Shown: positions 25,848 to 34,925, counted from the first letter of the stretch. The stretch: DNA of 64,000 nt from Akkermansiaceae bacterium (GCA_015061985.1 SUVN01000011.1:1-64000); one strand, 5' to 3'. The notes: generated by a model from the letters alone, not told the origin. Made by a program: numbers and translations.

Positions 25848-26636
25848 TTACAGATTGAGCAATTGTTTCTTTTTTATGGCAAATTCCTCTTCTGTGATTA
25901 CTCCCATATCTAACAAGTTTTTGAATTTAAGGAGTTCATCGGCAGATGATGCCGCAGTCGAGGATTCTCTGAAGCTTGAGGTAGCGTTTGCTCTTGCCTT
26001 TATGCCGTGCAGGAACATCATCAGATTATGAGCTTCTTGCATATATTGCTTGTACATCATACTGCCGGATTTTACACTTTTGTCCATCCCCATGCAATTA
26101 ACTGTTATTTTTTTGCGATAAGGATTATTGAGTATAATAACAACTTCAAGCGAAGTGAGTACTTTTTTTGTTATTTTTCCGCCAGTGACAGCTCCAACTA
26201 CTGCCCCTACGCCCCCGAAAAGAATACCACCTACCGCAGCTCTCCCCAAACCGCCGCTTGCAACAGAGTTTCCATCTTCCAACAGCTCAAAATGAGCAAG
26301 TTCCTCATGACGGAATAGAGTCGGGTTATCTGGCTTTTTAGAAGATGAAACATACCACGTTCCCAAATTTGCATCTTCTCGAAAGTATTGAGCACCAAAG
26401 AGACCAATTTTGACCTCATTAGTGGCACGAAATTGTCGGAATAGCTCCAAATCCTTTTTTCTTTTTTCGTAACACTCAGACAGAGTGTCAATATTCATCA
26501 ATTTAAAAGATTCCTCATCTAAGTCCGCTTTGGCAAAGCAAGTCGGACAAACGGCGATATTATCTTGCATGCGGTACTTGAGTAAGCCTACTTTAGTTCC
26601 GCAGAATGGACAGTATTCTTTTTTCCAGAGTGACAT
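25848..26636 (-). CDS. zinc-ribbon protein with glycine zipper and C-terminal SHOCT domain
   Basis: The 262-residue protein begins with a four-cysteine zinc ribbon (CPFCGTK ... CPTCFAK), has a glycine-rich segment near residues 130-150 (GLGRAAVGGILFGGVGAVVGAVTGG) that could insert into a membrane, and ends with a SHOCT motif (LLKFKNLLDMGVITEEEF). SHOCT domains are short C-terminal modules found in many unrelated proteins and thought to aid oligomerisation. Function unknown. AT-rich; 17 bases downstream of the TM2 protein gene, probably one transcript. Confidence 0.65.
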   Translation of the reverse strand: MSLWKKEYCPFCGTKVGLLKYRMQDNIAVCPTCFAKADLDEESFKLMNIDTLSECYEKRKKDLELFRQFRATNEVKIGLFGAQYFREDANLGTWYVSSSKKPDNPTLFRHEELAHFELLEDGNSVASGGLGRAAVGGILFGGVGAVVGAVTGGKITKKVLTSLEVVIILNNPYRKKITVNCMGMDKSVKSGSMMYKQYMQEAHNLMMFLHGIKARANATSSFRESSTAASSADELLKFKNLLDMGVITEEEFAIKKKQLLNL

Positions 26637-26653
26637 AATGATTAAAAATAGTT

Positions 26654-28048
26654 TTATCGTTTTTCCTGCATATAAAAACCTACGACATTGCTGTCTTTAT
26701 CAAATTGTACAGTAGCAATATACGTCAGCTCCAAGTTGTAAGCATTTTTTGCAGAAAATTCAATAGTTATTTCATTGCAGTTTGGGGTTGTTCGAGACGT
26801 GAACACTCCCAATTCATGACGATCGTAAGTTGACGGATAATTAAGTTTGCTCTTGATAACTTCTTCAGCCAGCACCTCGTGACGAATAAGGAGTGGAGCC
26901 AGTTTTTCTTGTTCACTGACAGTCGGCGTCTCCGTCAGTAATTCTGCTTCCGTAAAATAGAATTTCGTATAATTTTCTGCATGAACATAGAAAACAAGTT
27001 TCTCTTTTGTGCTTTTATCCGAAATGTCAGCCGACATTACTGCATCGCAACCGGTGCTCTGCGCAGCTTTTCTTGCAGCAAAGGGTAACAGTTTATTTGC
27101 TTTTTTAATGTTATCTAAGCCTAATTTTTTGAGCATCTTTGGAAAACCTGCTTTAATTAGACCTGATTTTGTTTCAGGATATTTGAATACGGCACCCGCT
27201 CTTATGGGTGCTCGATATTTTGGAGATTGAAAGCGATTATCTGTGACCTTTATGTTCTGCTCCAATTCAGGCAATGTAAATGTAACTTCTTTTTTGTTCT
27301 GACACAACACATAAATTTTAGGAGAACCGGGCGTACTGTACACATCATCAAAATCAGCCTTAACAACTGCATCGCAATTTTTGTGTTCTGAGACAAGTTT
27401 GGCAGCAATGGGGAGAAGCTGTTGAATTTGCGCCGATTTCCCCTCTCCGTACAAACCATCGATTTCTTGTGCTCGTTCAGGAGAAATGGAAACAACTGCA
27501 TTTTCCTTGATAATAGCTACGTGCGACGGTTTTTCCTGTTCGGTGCATACTTCCGGATTAGAAGAGTCTTCCGAGGAAACTGACACTACTGAATCTGTGG
27601 AAGCTTCATTTACCTTGCTGGGTGCGTTTATGCCATTCACGATAGCATTCGATAACAACGATACCCATATAACTAACGAAATTAACGCATATGTTTTACT
27701 ATATCCGGCAAGAGGTCGGCCCTCTTTATCTTTGTAATTATTCGTCAGTAAACGCAAATTGTCAATTAGCCACCAAACGATACCTACAAAAAAGGGGAAC
27801 GAAATAAATTGGGCAAAAGCTGAACCGGGAGTACCCAAGTAGAATCGATGCAGACCGGGAATGGGTATCATGGCAAGTATCTGCGCCGTTTTATAGGAAT
27901 ACTGAGAATTTGACGATGCGGGTTGAGCCGCAAGTTCTTGTATACGCTGTTCCGTAGATTTTTGTGTTTCCTGTTGGAGATTAGCCCCGCAATGGAAACA
28001 GAATCTCGTGTTGTCAGGTATTTCTTTTCCGCAGTTGGAACAATACAT
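26654..28048 (-). CDS. zinc-ribbon TM2-domain membrane protein
   Basis: The 464-residue protein starts with a zinc ribbon (MYCSNCGKEIPDNTRFCFHCG), followed by a TM2-type pair of helices (ILAMIPIPGLHRFYLG ... FVGIVWWLIDNLRLL), a further helix near residue 140, and a long C-terminal soluble region with two roughly repeated halves (SERAQEIDGLYGEGKSAQI and LGLDNIKKANKLLPFAARKA, each followed by a Cys-Asp-Ala-Val segment). The start at 28048 was chosen because it begins the zinc ribbon; the longer frame adds 26 residues of intergenic character. No function can be assigned. Confidence 0.65.
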   Translation of the reverse strand: MYCSNCGKEIPDNTRFCFHCGANLQQETQKSTEQRIQELAAQPASSNSQYSYKTAQILAMIPIPGLHRFYLGTPGSAFAQFISFPFFVGIVWWLIDNLRLLTNNYKDKEGRPLAGYSKTYALISLVIWVSLLSNAIVNGINAPSKVNEASTDSVVSVSSEDSSNPEVCTEQEKPSHVAIIKENAVVSISPERAQEIDGLYGEGKSAQIQQLLPIAAKLVSEHKNCDAVVKADFDDVYSTPGSPKIYVLCQNKKEVTFTLPELEQNIKVTDNRFQSPKYRAPIRAGAVFKYPETKSGLIKAGFPKMLKKLGLDNIKKANKLLPFAARKAAQSTGCDAVMSADISDKSTKEKLVFYVHAENYTKFYFTEAELLTETPTVSEQEKLAPLLIRHEVLAEEVIKSKLNYPSTYDRHELGVFTSRTTPNCNEITIEFSAKNAYNLELTYIATVQFDKDSNVVGFYMQEKR

Positions 28049-28150
28049 AATGGAATTTTGGGGTGAATTGTTATTGCAAATGGAGAGAGGAACACTTGAG
28101 ATACCATATAGGATAACTTGTGACACCTACAATAATTTTTTCGTATATGC

Positions 28151-29245
28151 TCAAAGGTATATCTTGGCGTATTCAATCAAATCTTCTGCTGATTTGTATA
28201 TATCAACAATGGATTCCAGGTTTATACGCTTTTCGTTTCTTTCTTTGTCCAGCAGAATAAGCGTAGTCTGCTTATTGTTGAACAGGAAACGGCAAAGGGG
28301 TTTGCGGACGTTATGATCCAGTAGGACCCCGCAATAACTGCGCGTGTCTTTCAGAAAAATTCGTTTCGGTTCCACTACTTGAGAAAGGATGGCACGAACA
28401 ATGTGGTATGCTTCCAACTCTTCCTCGGTTGTCACAATCCCGCCATCCTCCTTTGTCTCGTCTGCCGCTTCTTCGCTCGCCGGAACAGAGGACACCACTG
28501 TGGGTACAAGGCGATTTTCTTCATTTGGAGAAACACCATCAAGCGCGTTCTGCAAACGCTCACTTACTCGATTATTCACCCACTCGCGGAAAGCCTGACT
28601 GACAAGAGTTGTGAATTGGGCTCTACGCTCCTGAGTCAGCGTGCCGCCATATACCTGTTTGGCAAACAAGCGAACAAACTCTTCCGACGGTGATTCCAGC
28701 TCCTGCGTTAATAAATGCCTGATTTGTTTCTTATATTTCAACTCCGAAGCATTGCTGAGAATATTTTCGAGCTCAAACATGGATTTCGAAAACTTTTTCA
28801 GCTCGGTAACCTTCCGTGAATCAATATCCTCCAGAGTAAACTCGAAAAAGGGGCGATCATCCATTTTATTAGGTGCTTCGATATCAGTATAAAACTGATA
28901 TTCTACACCATTCGTCAGAATGGCAAATCGCGCCTCTGTACAGGCAAAGTAACGGTAGAGCTGTGAAGCATGATTGATGTTGAGAGAAGCATTGAGTGCT
29001 TTACACTCGATAAGAATTGCAGGCTTGCCATCTTTCATGATGACATAATCTACTTTCTCTCCCTTCTTGGTTCCAACATCAGACGTATATTCAGGCACAA
29101 CTTCAAAGGGGTCAAAAACATTGTAACCCAGCGCTTGAAGAACCGGCATAATCAAAGCATTCTTCGTTCCTTCTTCTGTCTGTACGGTTTCTTTCAGGCG
29201 AGGAAGTCGGGAAGCCAATTGAGAGAGAGCATCAATAATGTCCAT
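28151..29245 (-). CDS. HsdR_N-like restriction nuclease domain protein
   Basis: The 364-residue protein has the N-terminal fold of type I restriction R subunits as a stand-alone unit: TKNALIMPVLQALGYNVFDP, then a PD-(D/E)xK site with Asp in KVDYVIMKDGKP and ECKAL (Glu-x-Lys). No helicase motifs follow; the C-terminal third has an acidic linker and a DUF4357-like tail. Such proteins are common in defence islands and mobile DNA, but their activity is mostly untested. Start at 29245 fits the family; the longer frame adds 31 residues. Confidence 0.75.
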   Translation of the reverse strand: MDIIDALSQLASRLPRLKETVQTEEGTKNALIMPVLQALGYNVFDPFEVVPEYTSDVGTKKGEKVDYVIMKDGKPAILIECKALNASLNINHASQLYRYFACTEARFAILTNGVEYQFYTDIEAPNKMDDRPFFEFTLEDIDSRKVTELKKFSKSMFELENILSNASELKYKKQIRHLLTQELESPSEEFVRLFAKQVYGGTLTQERRAQFTTLVSQAFREWVNNRVSERLQNALDGVSPNEENRLVPTVVSSVPASEEAADETKEDGGIVTTEEELEAYHIVRAILSQVVEPKRIFLKDTRSYCGVLLDHNVRKPLCRFLFNNKQTTLILLDKERNEKRINLESIVDIYKSAEDLIEYAKIYL

Positions 29246-29525
29246 AGTCTGGTTTAGTGATAGTGTTTGGGTAAAGAGGATAATTAATTCATATACGTCA
29301 GCGACTATACATCTTTCCGAATACTCCCACCGGGACAAGATTTAACCTGTTTACTGCCAATCACCCATTTAAGAGCGGGCATAAAGTGAAACACATCGCT
29401 CGGATCTTGACGGATTACATAACCCTTTGTATTGTACCGAATAATCATCCGATTCGGGTAAAAACAGTCATAATTTTCTTGACCCAGTATTCGGAATACT
29501 TATCCCATCTACCAATAAAAGAGTT
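29246..29525. promoter_or_regulatory. regulatory gap upstream of the recombinase, with palindromic CCGAAT/ATTCGG sites
   Basis: AGTATTC-G-GAATACT is a 15-base palindrome at 29486-29500 that begins two bases after a TTGACC (29479-29484), a possible -35 element for the recombinase gene. Related CCGAAT half-sites lie at about 29316, 29437 and 29451. The arrangement suggests an operator controlling the recombinase; no regulator is encoded next to it. Confidence 0.4.
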
Positions 29526-30542
29526 ATGAAAACAGCAGAGAAAATCATGGAGGCGTTGCCACTGGGCGGCAGGGATGCAGCGCGTTTAGTATTAGAGGTG
29601 TGCGAGGAGTTGGGTGAACGTGTGGCGGGATTGGATGGGCGGTCGTTGATTTGTCTGCTGAGGCGTGTGATTCGGCTGGGGGTGGAGGAGCTGGAGCGGC
29701 AGGAGCATACGGTGTCTTTTGAGACGGCGGTGTGGGCTAGTGTGGAGGCTCGGGCGGAGCGGAGGCCGACGACTCGGCGGGATTTGCGGCATTATGCGCG
29801 GCGTTTGCTGCGGGTGGAGGGTGTTGCTTCACGGCCGCTGAGGGCGATGAATACGGGTGAGTGCCGCAAGCTGTTGCAGGCTGCGTTCGGAGGGAGTGTT
29901 AGTTCTTTTCGCAAGGGGCGGGCGATGCTGCACAGCGTGTTTGCCTACGGGATGCGGCAGGAGTGGTGTGCGGAGAACCCGGTGGCGCGGGTGGAGGTGC
30001 CGCGGGTGCAGGAACGCGAGATTGTGCCGCTGCGGCGGGAGGAGGTGGAACGGCTGGAGGCGGCGGTGCAGCAGCCGGAGCATCGGGCAATGCGTTTATC
30101 GCTTCACCTGTTGCTGTACTGCGGGTTACGCCCGCAGGAGGTGGCGCGGCTGCAGATGCAGGACGTGCAGACGGAGCGTGGCTGTGTGGTAGTGCCGGGA
30201 CGGTGCAGCAAGACGGGCGGCGGGCGTGTGGTGCCGCTGAGGAAAAGTGCAGCGTTGTGCGACGGGCGGTTGCGGATCCCTCGCAACTGGGAGGAACGCT
30301 GGCGGCGCTTGCGACGCGCGGCGGGTTTTGCACCCGGGCAATGGGTGCCGGATGTGTGCCGTCATACCTTTGCGAGCTACCATGCTGCGTGGTTCAAAGA
30401 TTTGGGGGCGTTGCAGCTGGAGATGGGGCACCGCAGCGCGGATCTGCTGCGCTCCCGCTATCTGAATCTGCCGCGAGTGGAGGAAGCCTTGCGTTTTTGG
30501 GGGGTAGGTAAATACCCAGGGGGGAGGCGTATCAGAGGATGA
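29526..30542 (+). CDS. tyrosine recombinase / integrase
   Basis: The 338-residue protein has the two-part layout of phage-type integrases: an N-terminal SAM-like DNA-binding part and a catalytic domain. Catalytic residues visible are Arg202 (CGLRPQEV), Lys229 (CSKTGGGR), Arg279 (VPDVCRHTF), His302 (EMGHRS) and Tyr312 (RSRYLNL). The His of the usual HxxR is Asp276. The gene is GC-rich and Arg-rich like the core genome, unlike the AT-rich neighbours upstream. Its last 11 bases overlap the end of queA tail to tail. No xis-like gene is obvious. Confidence 0.85.
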   Translation: MKTAEKIMEALPLGGRDAARLVLEVCEELGERVAGLDGRSLICLLRRVIRLGVEELERQEHTVSFETAVWASVEARAERRPTTRRDLRHYARRLLRVEGVASRPLRAMNTGECRKLLQAAFGGSVSSFRKGRAMLHSVFAYGMRQEWCAENPVARVEVPRVQEREIVPLRREEVERLEAAVQQPEHRAMRLSLHLLLYCGLRPQEVARLQMQDVQTERGCVVVPGRCSKTGGGRVVPLRKSAALCDGRLRIPRNWEERWRRLRRAAGFAPGQWVPDVCRHTFASYHAAWFKDLGALQLEMGHRSADLLRSRYLNLPRVEEALRFWGVGKYPGGRRIRG

Positions 30543-31509
30543 GCATGCAGTCCCCGTAGGAGAAGAAGCGGTAGCGCTGCTCCACGGCCTGACGGTAGGC
30601 TTCCATGATGAGCTCCTTTCCGGCAAAGGCGCAGACGAGCATGATGAGCGTGCTCTGCGGGAGGTGGAAGTTGGTGAGCAGGGCGTCCGTCACCTTGTAT
30701 TCAAAACCGGGGTAGATGAAGATGTTGGTGTCGCCGTAGCCGGGGGGCAGGGGACGACCGTGCCGGGCGGCCAGGGTTTCCATGACGCGGACGCTCGTGG
30801 TGCCCACGGCGATGACTCGCTGCGCGGCTTCGATGGCGGCAGAGGTGGCCTCCGGCATGAAGAAGCTCTCCGTGTGCATGTGGTGGTCCTCTATCAATTC
30901 TGCCTTGACGGGACGGAATGTGCCCACGCCGACATGCAGCGTCACGAAAGAATGCGGCACAGCGGCCAGGATTTCCGGCGTGAAATGCAACCCTGCGGTG
31001 GGGGCGGCGATAGCGCCCTCATGCGCGGCATAGACGGTCTGGTAGCGCTCCTTGTCGGCGGGCTCGCTCTCGCGGTTCATGTAGTGCGGGAGGGCGAGCC
31101 GCCCGTACGTTTCTACATCCACAGGTTTGTCCCAGCGGATGAAACGATACCCCTCATCGTCAATGGCTTCTACGGTGCCGGTGGCCTCACCCACCTGAAC
31201 GGTACGCCCTATTTTCATCTTTTTCCCCGGGCGCACCATGCACTTCCACACAAGCTCGCCCATCATGCCGGCGCGGACGAGCTCGATACCGCCGTCATTG
31301 CTGAAATAGCGGGCGGGAATGACCTTGGTATCATTGAGGATGAAGTGGTCACCCGGCCGCACGTAGTCGAGAATATCGCTGAATCGGCGGTGCTCAATGA
31401 GCCCGGTGTCGCGGTGAACCACCAGCATGCGGCTGGCAGCTCTGTCCGGCAGCGGGCGGTCGGCAATGAGCTCTTCCGGCAGGTGATAATCGAAATCGAC
31501 GGTACGCAC
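30532..31509 (-). CDS. queA: tRNA preQ1(34) S-adenosylmethionine ribosyltransferase-isomerase
   Basis: The 325-residue protein matches QueA throughout: FDYHLPEELIADRPLPDRAASR at the N-terminus, AGLHFTPEIL and HVGVGTFRPVK in the middle, and GTTSVRVMETLA, FIYPGFEYKVTDALLTNFHLP near the end. It converts preQ1 at the wobble position to epoxyqueuosine. The start is taken as GTG at 31509, because longer in-frame starts would run into gltX. The 3' end overlaps the recombinase by 11 bases. Confidence 0.92.
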   Translation of the reverse strand: MRTVDFDYHLPEELIADRPLPDRAASRMLVVHRDTGLIEHRRFSDILDYVRPGDHFILNDTKVIPARYFSNDGGIELVRAGMMGELVWKCMVRPGKKMKIGRTVQVGEATGTVEAIDDEGYRFIRWDKPVDVETYGRLALPHYMNRESEPADKERYQTVYAAHEGAIAAPTAGLHFTPEILAAVPHSFVTLHVGVGTFRPVKAELIEDHHMHTESFFMPEATSAAIEAAQRVIAVGTTSVRVMETLAARHGRPLPPGYGDTNIFIYPGFEYKVTDALLTNFHLPQSTLIMLVCAFAGKELIMEAYRQAVEQRYRFFSYGDCMLIL

Positions 31510-31531
31510 GGCTTTGTGTGGGCAGAGGCTA

Positions 31532-32887
31532 TCAGCAGGGGAAGATTTCGATGCGGCGCAGCACTTCATCGCGGCCAAGCACCTGCATGATGACATCGAT
31601 GCCGGGGCCGGCGTGGGTGCCGGTGAGCGCCATGCGCAGCGGGAACATCATGGCCCCGACCTTGACACCTTGTTCCTTGGTCATGGGCTTCACGAGCTTC
31701 ATGGCATCTTCCCCATTCCACTCCGGCAGTTCACGGGCGGCTGCGGCAAAAAGGTTGAGCATGTTGCGGGCGTTGTCCTGAAGCTTGGCCATGGATTCTG
31801 CCTCATACTCCAGCACCTGTACCCACTTCACCCAGGCGGGGGTCTCGCTGAGCAGCTGTACCTTGGTCTGCACACTGGGCAGCGTCTCGCGCAGCTGCGG
31901 TGTGTCCTGCAGCCCGGCGGCGGTGCAGAAGGGGAGGGCCAGCTCTACAAACTTCTGCGGTTCCAGGCGCATGATGTGCTGCTGGTTCATCCACTTGCAC
32001 TTGGTGATATCGAACTTGGCGGCGGCGCGGTTCACATTCTCCAGAGAGAAGAGGTCGATGAGCTGCTGCTTGGTGAACACCTCGTCATCACTCTTCGGAC
32101 TCCAACCCAGCAGGGCAATGAAATTGATAACCGCATCCGGCAGGAAACCCTCCTCCGGGTAGTTGCCCAGCTGGGCGCCCACGTCGCGCTTGCTCATCTT
32201 GGAACCGTCCGGATTCTGGATGAGGGGAATATGGGCATACACCGGCGGCTCGATACCGAAAGCGTCAAAGAGCTGGAGGTGCTTGAAGGTGTTCATGATG
32301 TGGTCTTCACCGCGAATGACGTGGGTGATTTTCATCTCAATGTCATCCACCACGTTGACCAGATGGAAGATGTAGGAACCATCCGTGCGTTTCACCACCA
32401 TGTCCGGGGTGTTGTCCACATTGTTGTAGTCCACGGAAATATCGCCGCAGACGAGGTCATGCAGCGTCATGACTCCCTCGCGCTTGAAGCGGAAGCGCCA
32501 GACCGTGCCCTCGCTGGTACCGGGAATTTCATCGCCGTTCTTGTCGCGCTTGTTGGGAGCAGGGCACTCATACACGCGGCCCATGTCCACCAGCTTCTGG
32601 AAGTAGCGGTCATAGATGTCCTTGCGTTGGCTCTGGTAGTAGGGCGCATAGTCGCCTCCCTTGCCTTCGCCTTCATCCCAATCAAGCCCGAGCCATTCCA
32701 TGCCGGTGAAGATAGCCTTCATGGCATCTTCCACATGGCGTTCCTGGTCGGTGTCTTCGATACGCAGGATGAATGTGCCACCCATCTTGCGGGCAAAGAG
32801 GTAATTGAAGAGGGCGGTGCGGGCTCCGCCGATGTGCAGATAGCCGGTCGGGGAGGGTGCAAAGCGTGTGCGGACATTCGTTGACAT
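31532..32887 (-). CDS. gltX: glutamyl-tRNA synthetase
   Basis: The 451-residue class I synthetase has the HIGH-type motif in TGYLHIGGARTALFNYLFA near residue 18 and the KMSKR motif in GSKMSKRDVGAQ near residue 245. Length is slightly below the usual 465-490, with a compact C-terminal anticodon-binding domain. Start ATG at 32887 gives the standard MSTNVRTRFAPSPTG beginning; the longer frame has an 85-residue unrelated extension. A 23-base palindrome lies 42 bases upstream. It is 22 bases from queA. Confidence 0.93.
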   Translation of the reverse strand: MSTNVRTRFAPSPTGYLHIGGARTALFNYLFARKMGGTFILRIEDTDQERHVEDAMKAIFTGMEWLGLDWDEGEGKGGDYAPYYQSQRKDIYDRYFQKLVDMGRVYECPAPNKRDKNGDEIPGTSEGTVWRFRFKREGVMTLHDLVCGDISVDYNNVDNTPDMVVKRTDGSYIFHLVNVVDDIEMKITHVIRGEDHIMNTFKHLQLFDAFGIEPPVYAHIPLIQNPDGSKMSKRDVGAQLGNYPEEGFLPDAVINFIALLGWSPKSDDEVFTKQQLIDLFSLENVNRAAAKFDITKCKWMNQQHIMRLEPQKFVELALPFCTAAGLQDTPQLRETLPSVQTKVQLLSETPAWVKWVQVLEYEAESMAKLQDNARNMLNLFAAAARELPEWNGEDAMKLVKPMTKEQGVKVGAMMFPLRMALTGTHAGPGIDVIMQVLGRDEVLRRIEIFPC

Positions 32888-32928
32888 GCGCGCCTTATAC
32901 ACCTTTTGCCCACTTTTTTCAAGCGTAA

Positions 32929-32951
32929 ACCATGTCGGTATCCGACATGGT
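32929..32951. promoter_or_regulatory. 23-bp perfect palindrome upstream of gltX
   Basis: ACCATGTCGG (32929-32938), TAT, then CCGACATGGT (32942-32951). It could be an operator for gltX or the end of a lost gene. No T-run follows on the gltX side. Confidence 0.45.
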
Positions 32952-33461
32952 GGCACATGATTCCCAAACTTTTCGGAGTAAATGTTCACGCTGCTGCCGC
33001 TGTCGTTACGGCGAGGATTTATTTTTTTTCGCTTTAACGCACACAAAGACAAAACCCCGGACTCACGGTTGCCTTTCGTCTGACTCTGTCGATGACTATA
33101 GAGCATTCTACTTGGAAACCCTAAAAGCTCTAGATAAAGCACCTTCGTATGAGAGGGCTAAGCAAAAAAAGGGCCCTGTGAGATGCTGGTTTACCAAAAA
33201 CGCGAATGTTGTTTTCTCTGGTTGCGAATCTAAAATGATAGCAGAGCCGTTTGCTGCAGCGTTTCTTAAAAAAACAGCAAAAGCAAAAGGAACAAAAAAA
33301 CAATTGGGACGGGATTATACTTCGGTAAACTGACAATGTTTTCTGATCCTGTAATGGATGAAAATGGCAATGTCATAAAATGGAATACAAGAAGTGATTA
33401 CTGGAACTCCCCCCCTATGGGTAGAATACAGATGGTCGTTAGTATAAAATTGATTTTATAA
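32932..33461 (+). pseudogene. frameshifted remnant with C-terminal strand motif
   Basis: One frame runs to a stop at 33331-33333 and includes the plausible stretch DDYRAFYLETLKALDKAPSY and SGCESKMIAEPFAAAFLKK. The frame changes after seven A residues at 33294-33300. The other frame continues without a stop as TIGTGLYFGKLTMFSDPV, then VIKWNTRSDYWNSPPMGRIQ and ends MVVSIKLIL at 33461. A single-base change in the A7 tract would join them. The first part of the upstream frame reads like intergenic DNA, so the gene probably also lacks its start. No family assigned. Confidence 0.45.
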
Positions 33462-33480
33462 AAATTAAGTTTATTCGTTT

Positions 33481-33514
33481 ATACCATAGCGATTTTAATA
33501 CATCGCTATGGTAT
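33481..33514 (+). terminator. 13-bp stem hairpin after the remnant gene
   Basis: ATACCATAGCGAT (33481-33493) and ATCGCTATGGTAT (33502-33514) pair perfectly across TTTAATAC; ATTTCTGTTTATTT follows. Likely terminator of the frameshifted gene. Confidence 0.65.
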
Positions 33515-33762
33515 ATTTCTGTTTATTTGGCAGCAAAACATTCCGCATTGTTGCAAAGCAAAGATTTAGTCATAAAATTCAATATAATAATTCCGACATA
33601 AAAATGAACATCATCAGAGCGAAATGAGCAATTTAAAACTTATTTATCTAAAATATGTACCTACCGAACAATTCTTCTGGATAATAGGCTCTGAAAACTC
33701 GGTCTAAATACACCCCGCAAGCAAAAAATGTGTATAAGAAATGTTTATAAGACCATGATTAT

Positions 33763-33806
33763 GCAAAACGTACGCGTTTTGCCTCAAAATAAAATCGAAC
33801 CCAAGG
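33763..33806. repeat. palindrome plus TTCGATTTT...GAGGC motif shared with the window start
   Basis: GCAAAACG-TACG-CGTTTTGC at 33763-33782 runs into GCCTCAAAATAAAATCGAAC, whose complement GGTTCGATTTTATTTTGAGG nearly repeats 96-115 (GGTTCGATTTTTTTTGAGGC). A shorter copy (TTTTTATTTTGAGGCA) is at 35-50. The two long copies are inverted relative to one another. The rest of 33515-33839 holds nothing else I can identify. Confidence 0.4.
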
Positions 33807-33839
33807 CGTCATATATATTGACATAAAACGCAAAAAAAC

Positions 33840-33868
33840 TTGACACACAAACACTCACACCATACAAT
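33840..33868 (+). promoter_or_regulatory. strong sigma70-like promoter
   Basis: TTGACA (33840-33845) and TACAAT (33863-33868) are separated by 17 bases. The start codon at 33880 lies 11 bases after the -10 element, so the mRNA leader would be about four or five bases. Confidence 0.7.
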
Positions 33869-33879
33869 CACGAAGAAAT

Positions 33880-34299
33880 ATGAAATCAATTAGTCCGTTA
33901 AAATTCATTATAACGTTGCTTGCATTCGTACCCTTTATTTTTTGCAATTGCACGTCAGATTACTGTGTACATTTGCCTCGTCCATATACAAGCGGGATAC
34001 TGTATCAGCCAAAAGATGAAGAATTATGGAAATGTATATGTTATCAAGCTTTTTTATTAGATCGCAAAAACGCGTCTGTTGAAAGCATAGTAGCGAGATT
34101 TGGAGAAGGATTGAAGGGGTGGAGAAACATCATGAAACAAGGTGTTGACACTCATTATATAGAAGAAATATCTTACCAATATTTCAAAATAAACGGGGAT
34201 TGTGAATACTTAACATTTACATTCAACGATGAGGGAAATATCGTGAATATTAGTAAGGCCATAGGAGTGGGAGAAGGTGTTGTACCTACTTCGCATTAA
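33880..34299 (+). CDS. small putative lipoprotein
   Basis: The 139-residue product has a lipoprotein-like signal (MKSISPLKFIITLLAFVPFIFCNC, cysteine at residue 22 or 24). The mature part contains EELWKCICYQAFLLDRKNAS and a C-terminal beta-like region (EYLTFTFNDEGNIVNI). No family recognised. It has its own near-leaderless promoter and is AT-rich. The first copy of the 234-bp repeat starts about 170 bases downstream. Confidence 0.6.
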   Translation: MKSISPLKFIITLLAFVPFIFCNCTSDYCVHLPRPYTSGILYQPKDEELWKCICYQAFLLDRKNASVESIVARFGEGLKGWRNIMKQGVDTHYIEEISYQYFKINGDCEYLTFTFNDEGNIVNISKAIGVGEGVVPTSH

Positions 34300-34470
34300 A
34301 CTAAGATACTGCTTAATCTTCAAAAATATACAGGATATTACTCAGTCTGATTTCTTTACTATGATTCAATCATCCCCAACCAGTCACGACTGTCAATCAA
34401 CCTGCCTTAAACCATATAACTCTAAATCTCACCTTAAATACTCTAAAATATCCAATAACAACTCGTCTAT

Positions 34471-34704
34471 AAGTATCTTAAGTGCAATAATTTCTTTCGG
34501 CTCCAATTGACGACCCTTCGCGGGCGTTGTTTCGATAAGAGATAACGCCCGCGATTTTTATTTCTAAACCGCTCAATTTACGCCACTTAACGCTCACTCC
34601 TCTGCAAGCCTTGCCACCGAATTCCGGCAGCTTTCAGCCCCGCACTACCCCTTTTCTACAACATCAGGCACTCCTGAGCACTCCGCACTTCGTGACCCAC
34701 TTTG
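34471..34704. repeat. 234-bp repeat, copy A
   Basis: Related over its whole length to 36431-36663, by eye about 70 percent. Conserved blocks are ATCTTAA, TTTCTTTCG, TTGACGACCCTT, TACGCCACTTAACGC, ATCAGGCACTCC and GCACTTCGTGACCC. Between the third and fourth blocks is an 11-bp hairpin (34518-34528 with 34544-34554, arms TCGCGGGCGTT and AACGCCCGCGA) followed by TTTTTATTT. Confidence 0.65.
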
Positions 34705-34885
34705 GCTTATATCAAAGGGAGTCGAATGTACTGGTAGTCTTTGATTATCAATAGTCAATCGTGTAGGTTCTTTCTGCCATTCCGACAAAATATGTCCAGA
34801 CAAAATTTCGACAAAGCACAAAACCCTTTTATAACAAGCGTATTACAAGCTTTTCGGGACATGTCGTTTGTGGACCACAAATTGG

Positions 34886-34925
34886 GAAGCCCGGAATAGC
34901 GCGTACCATTCTGGGCTTCTTAATT
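34886..34925 (+). terminator. possible terminator in the gap between accessory genes
   Basis: GAAGCCCGGAAT (34886-34897) pairs with ATTCTGGGCTTC (34908-34919) with one G-U pair, followed by TTAATTT. No gene precedes it on this strand; 34705-35035 otherwise shows no coding signal. Confidence 0.45.
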
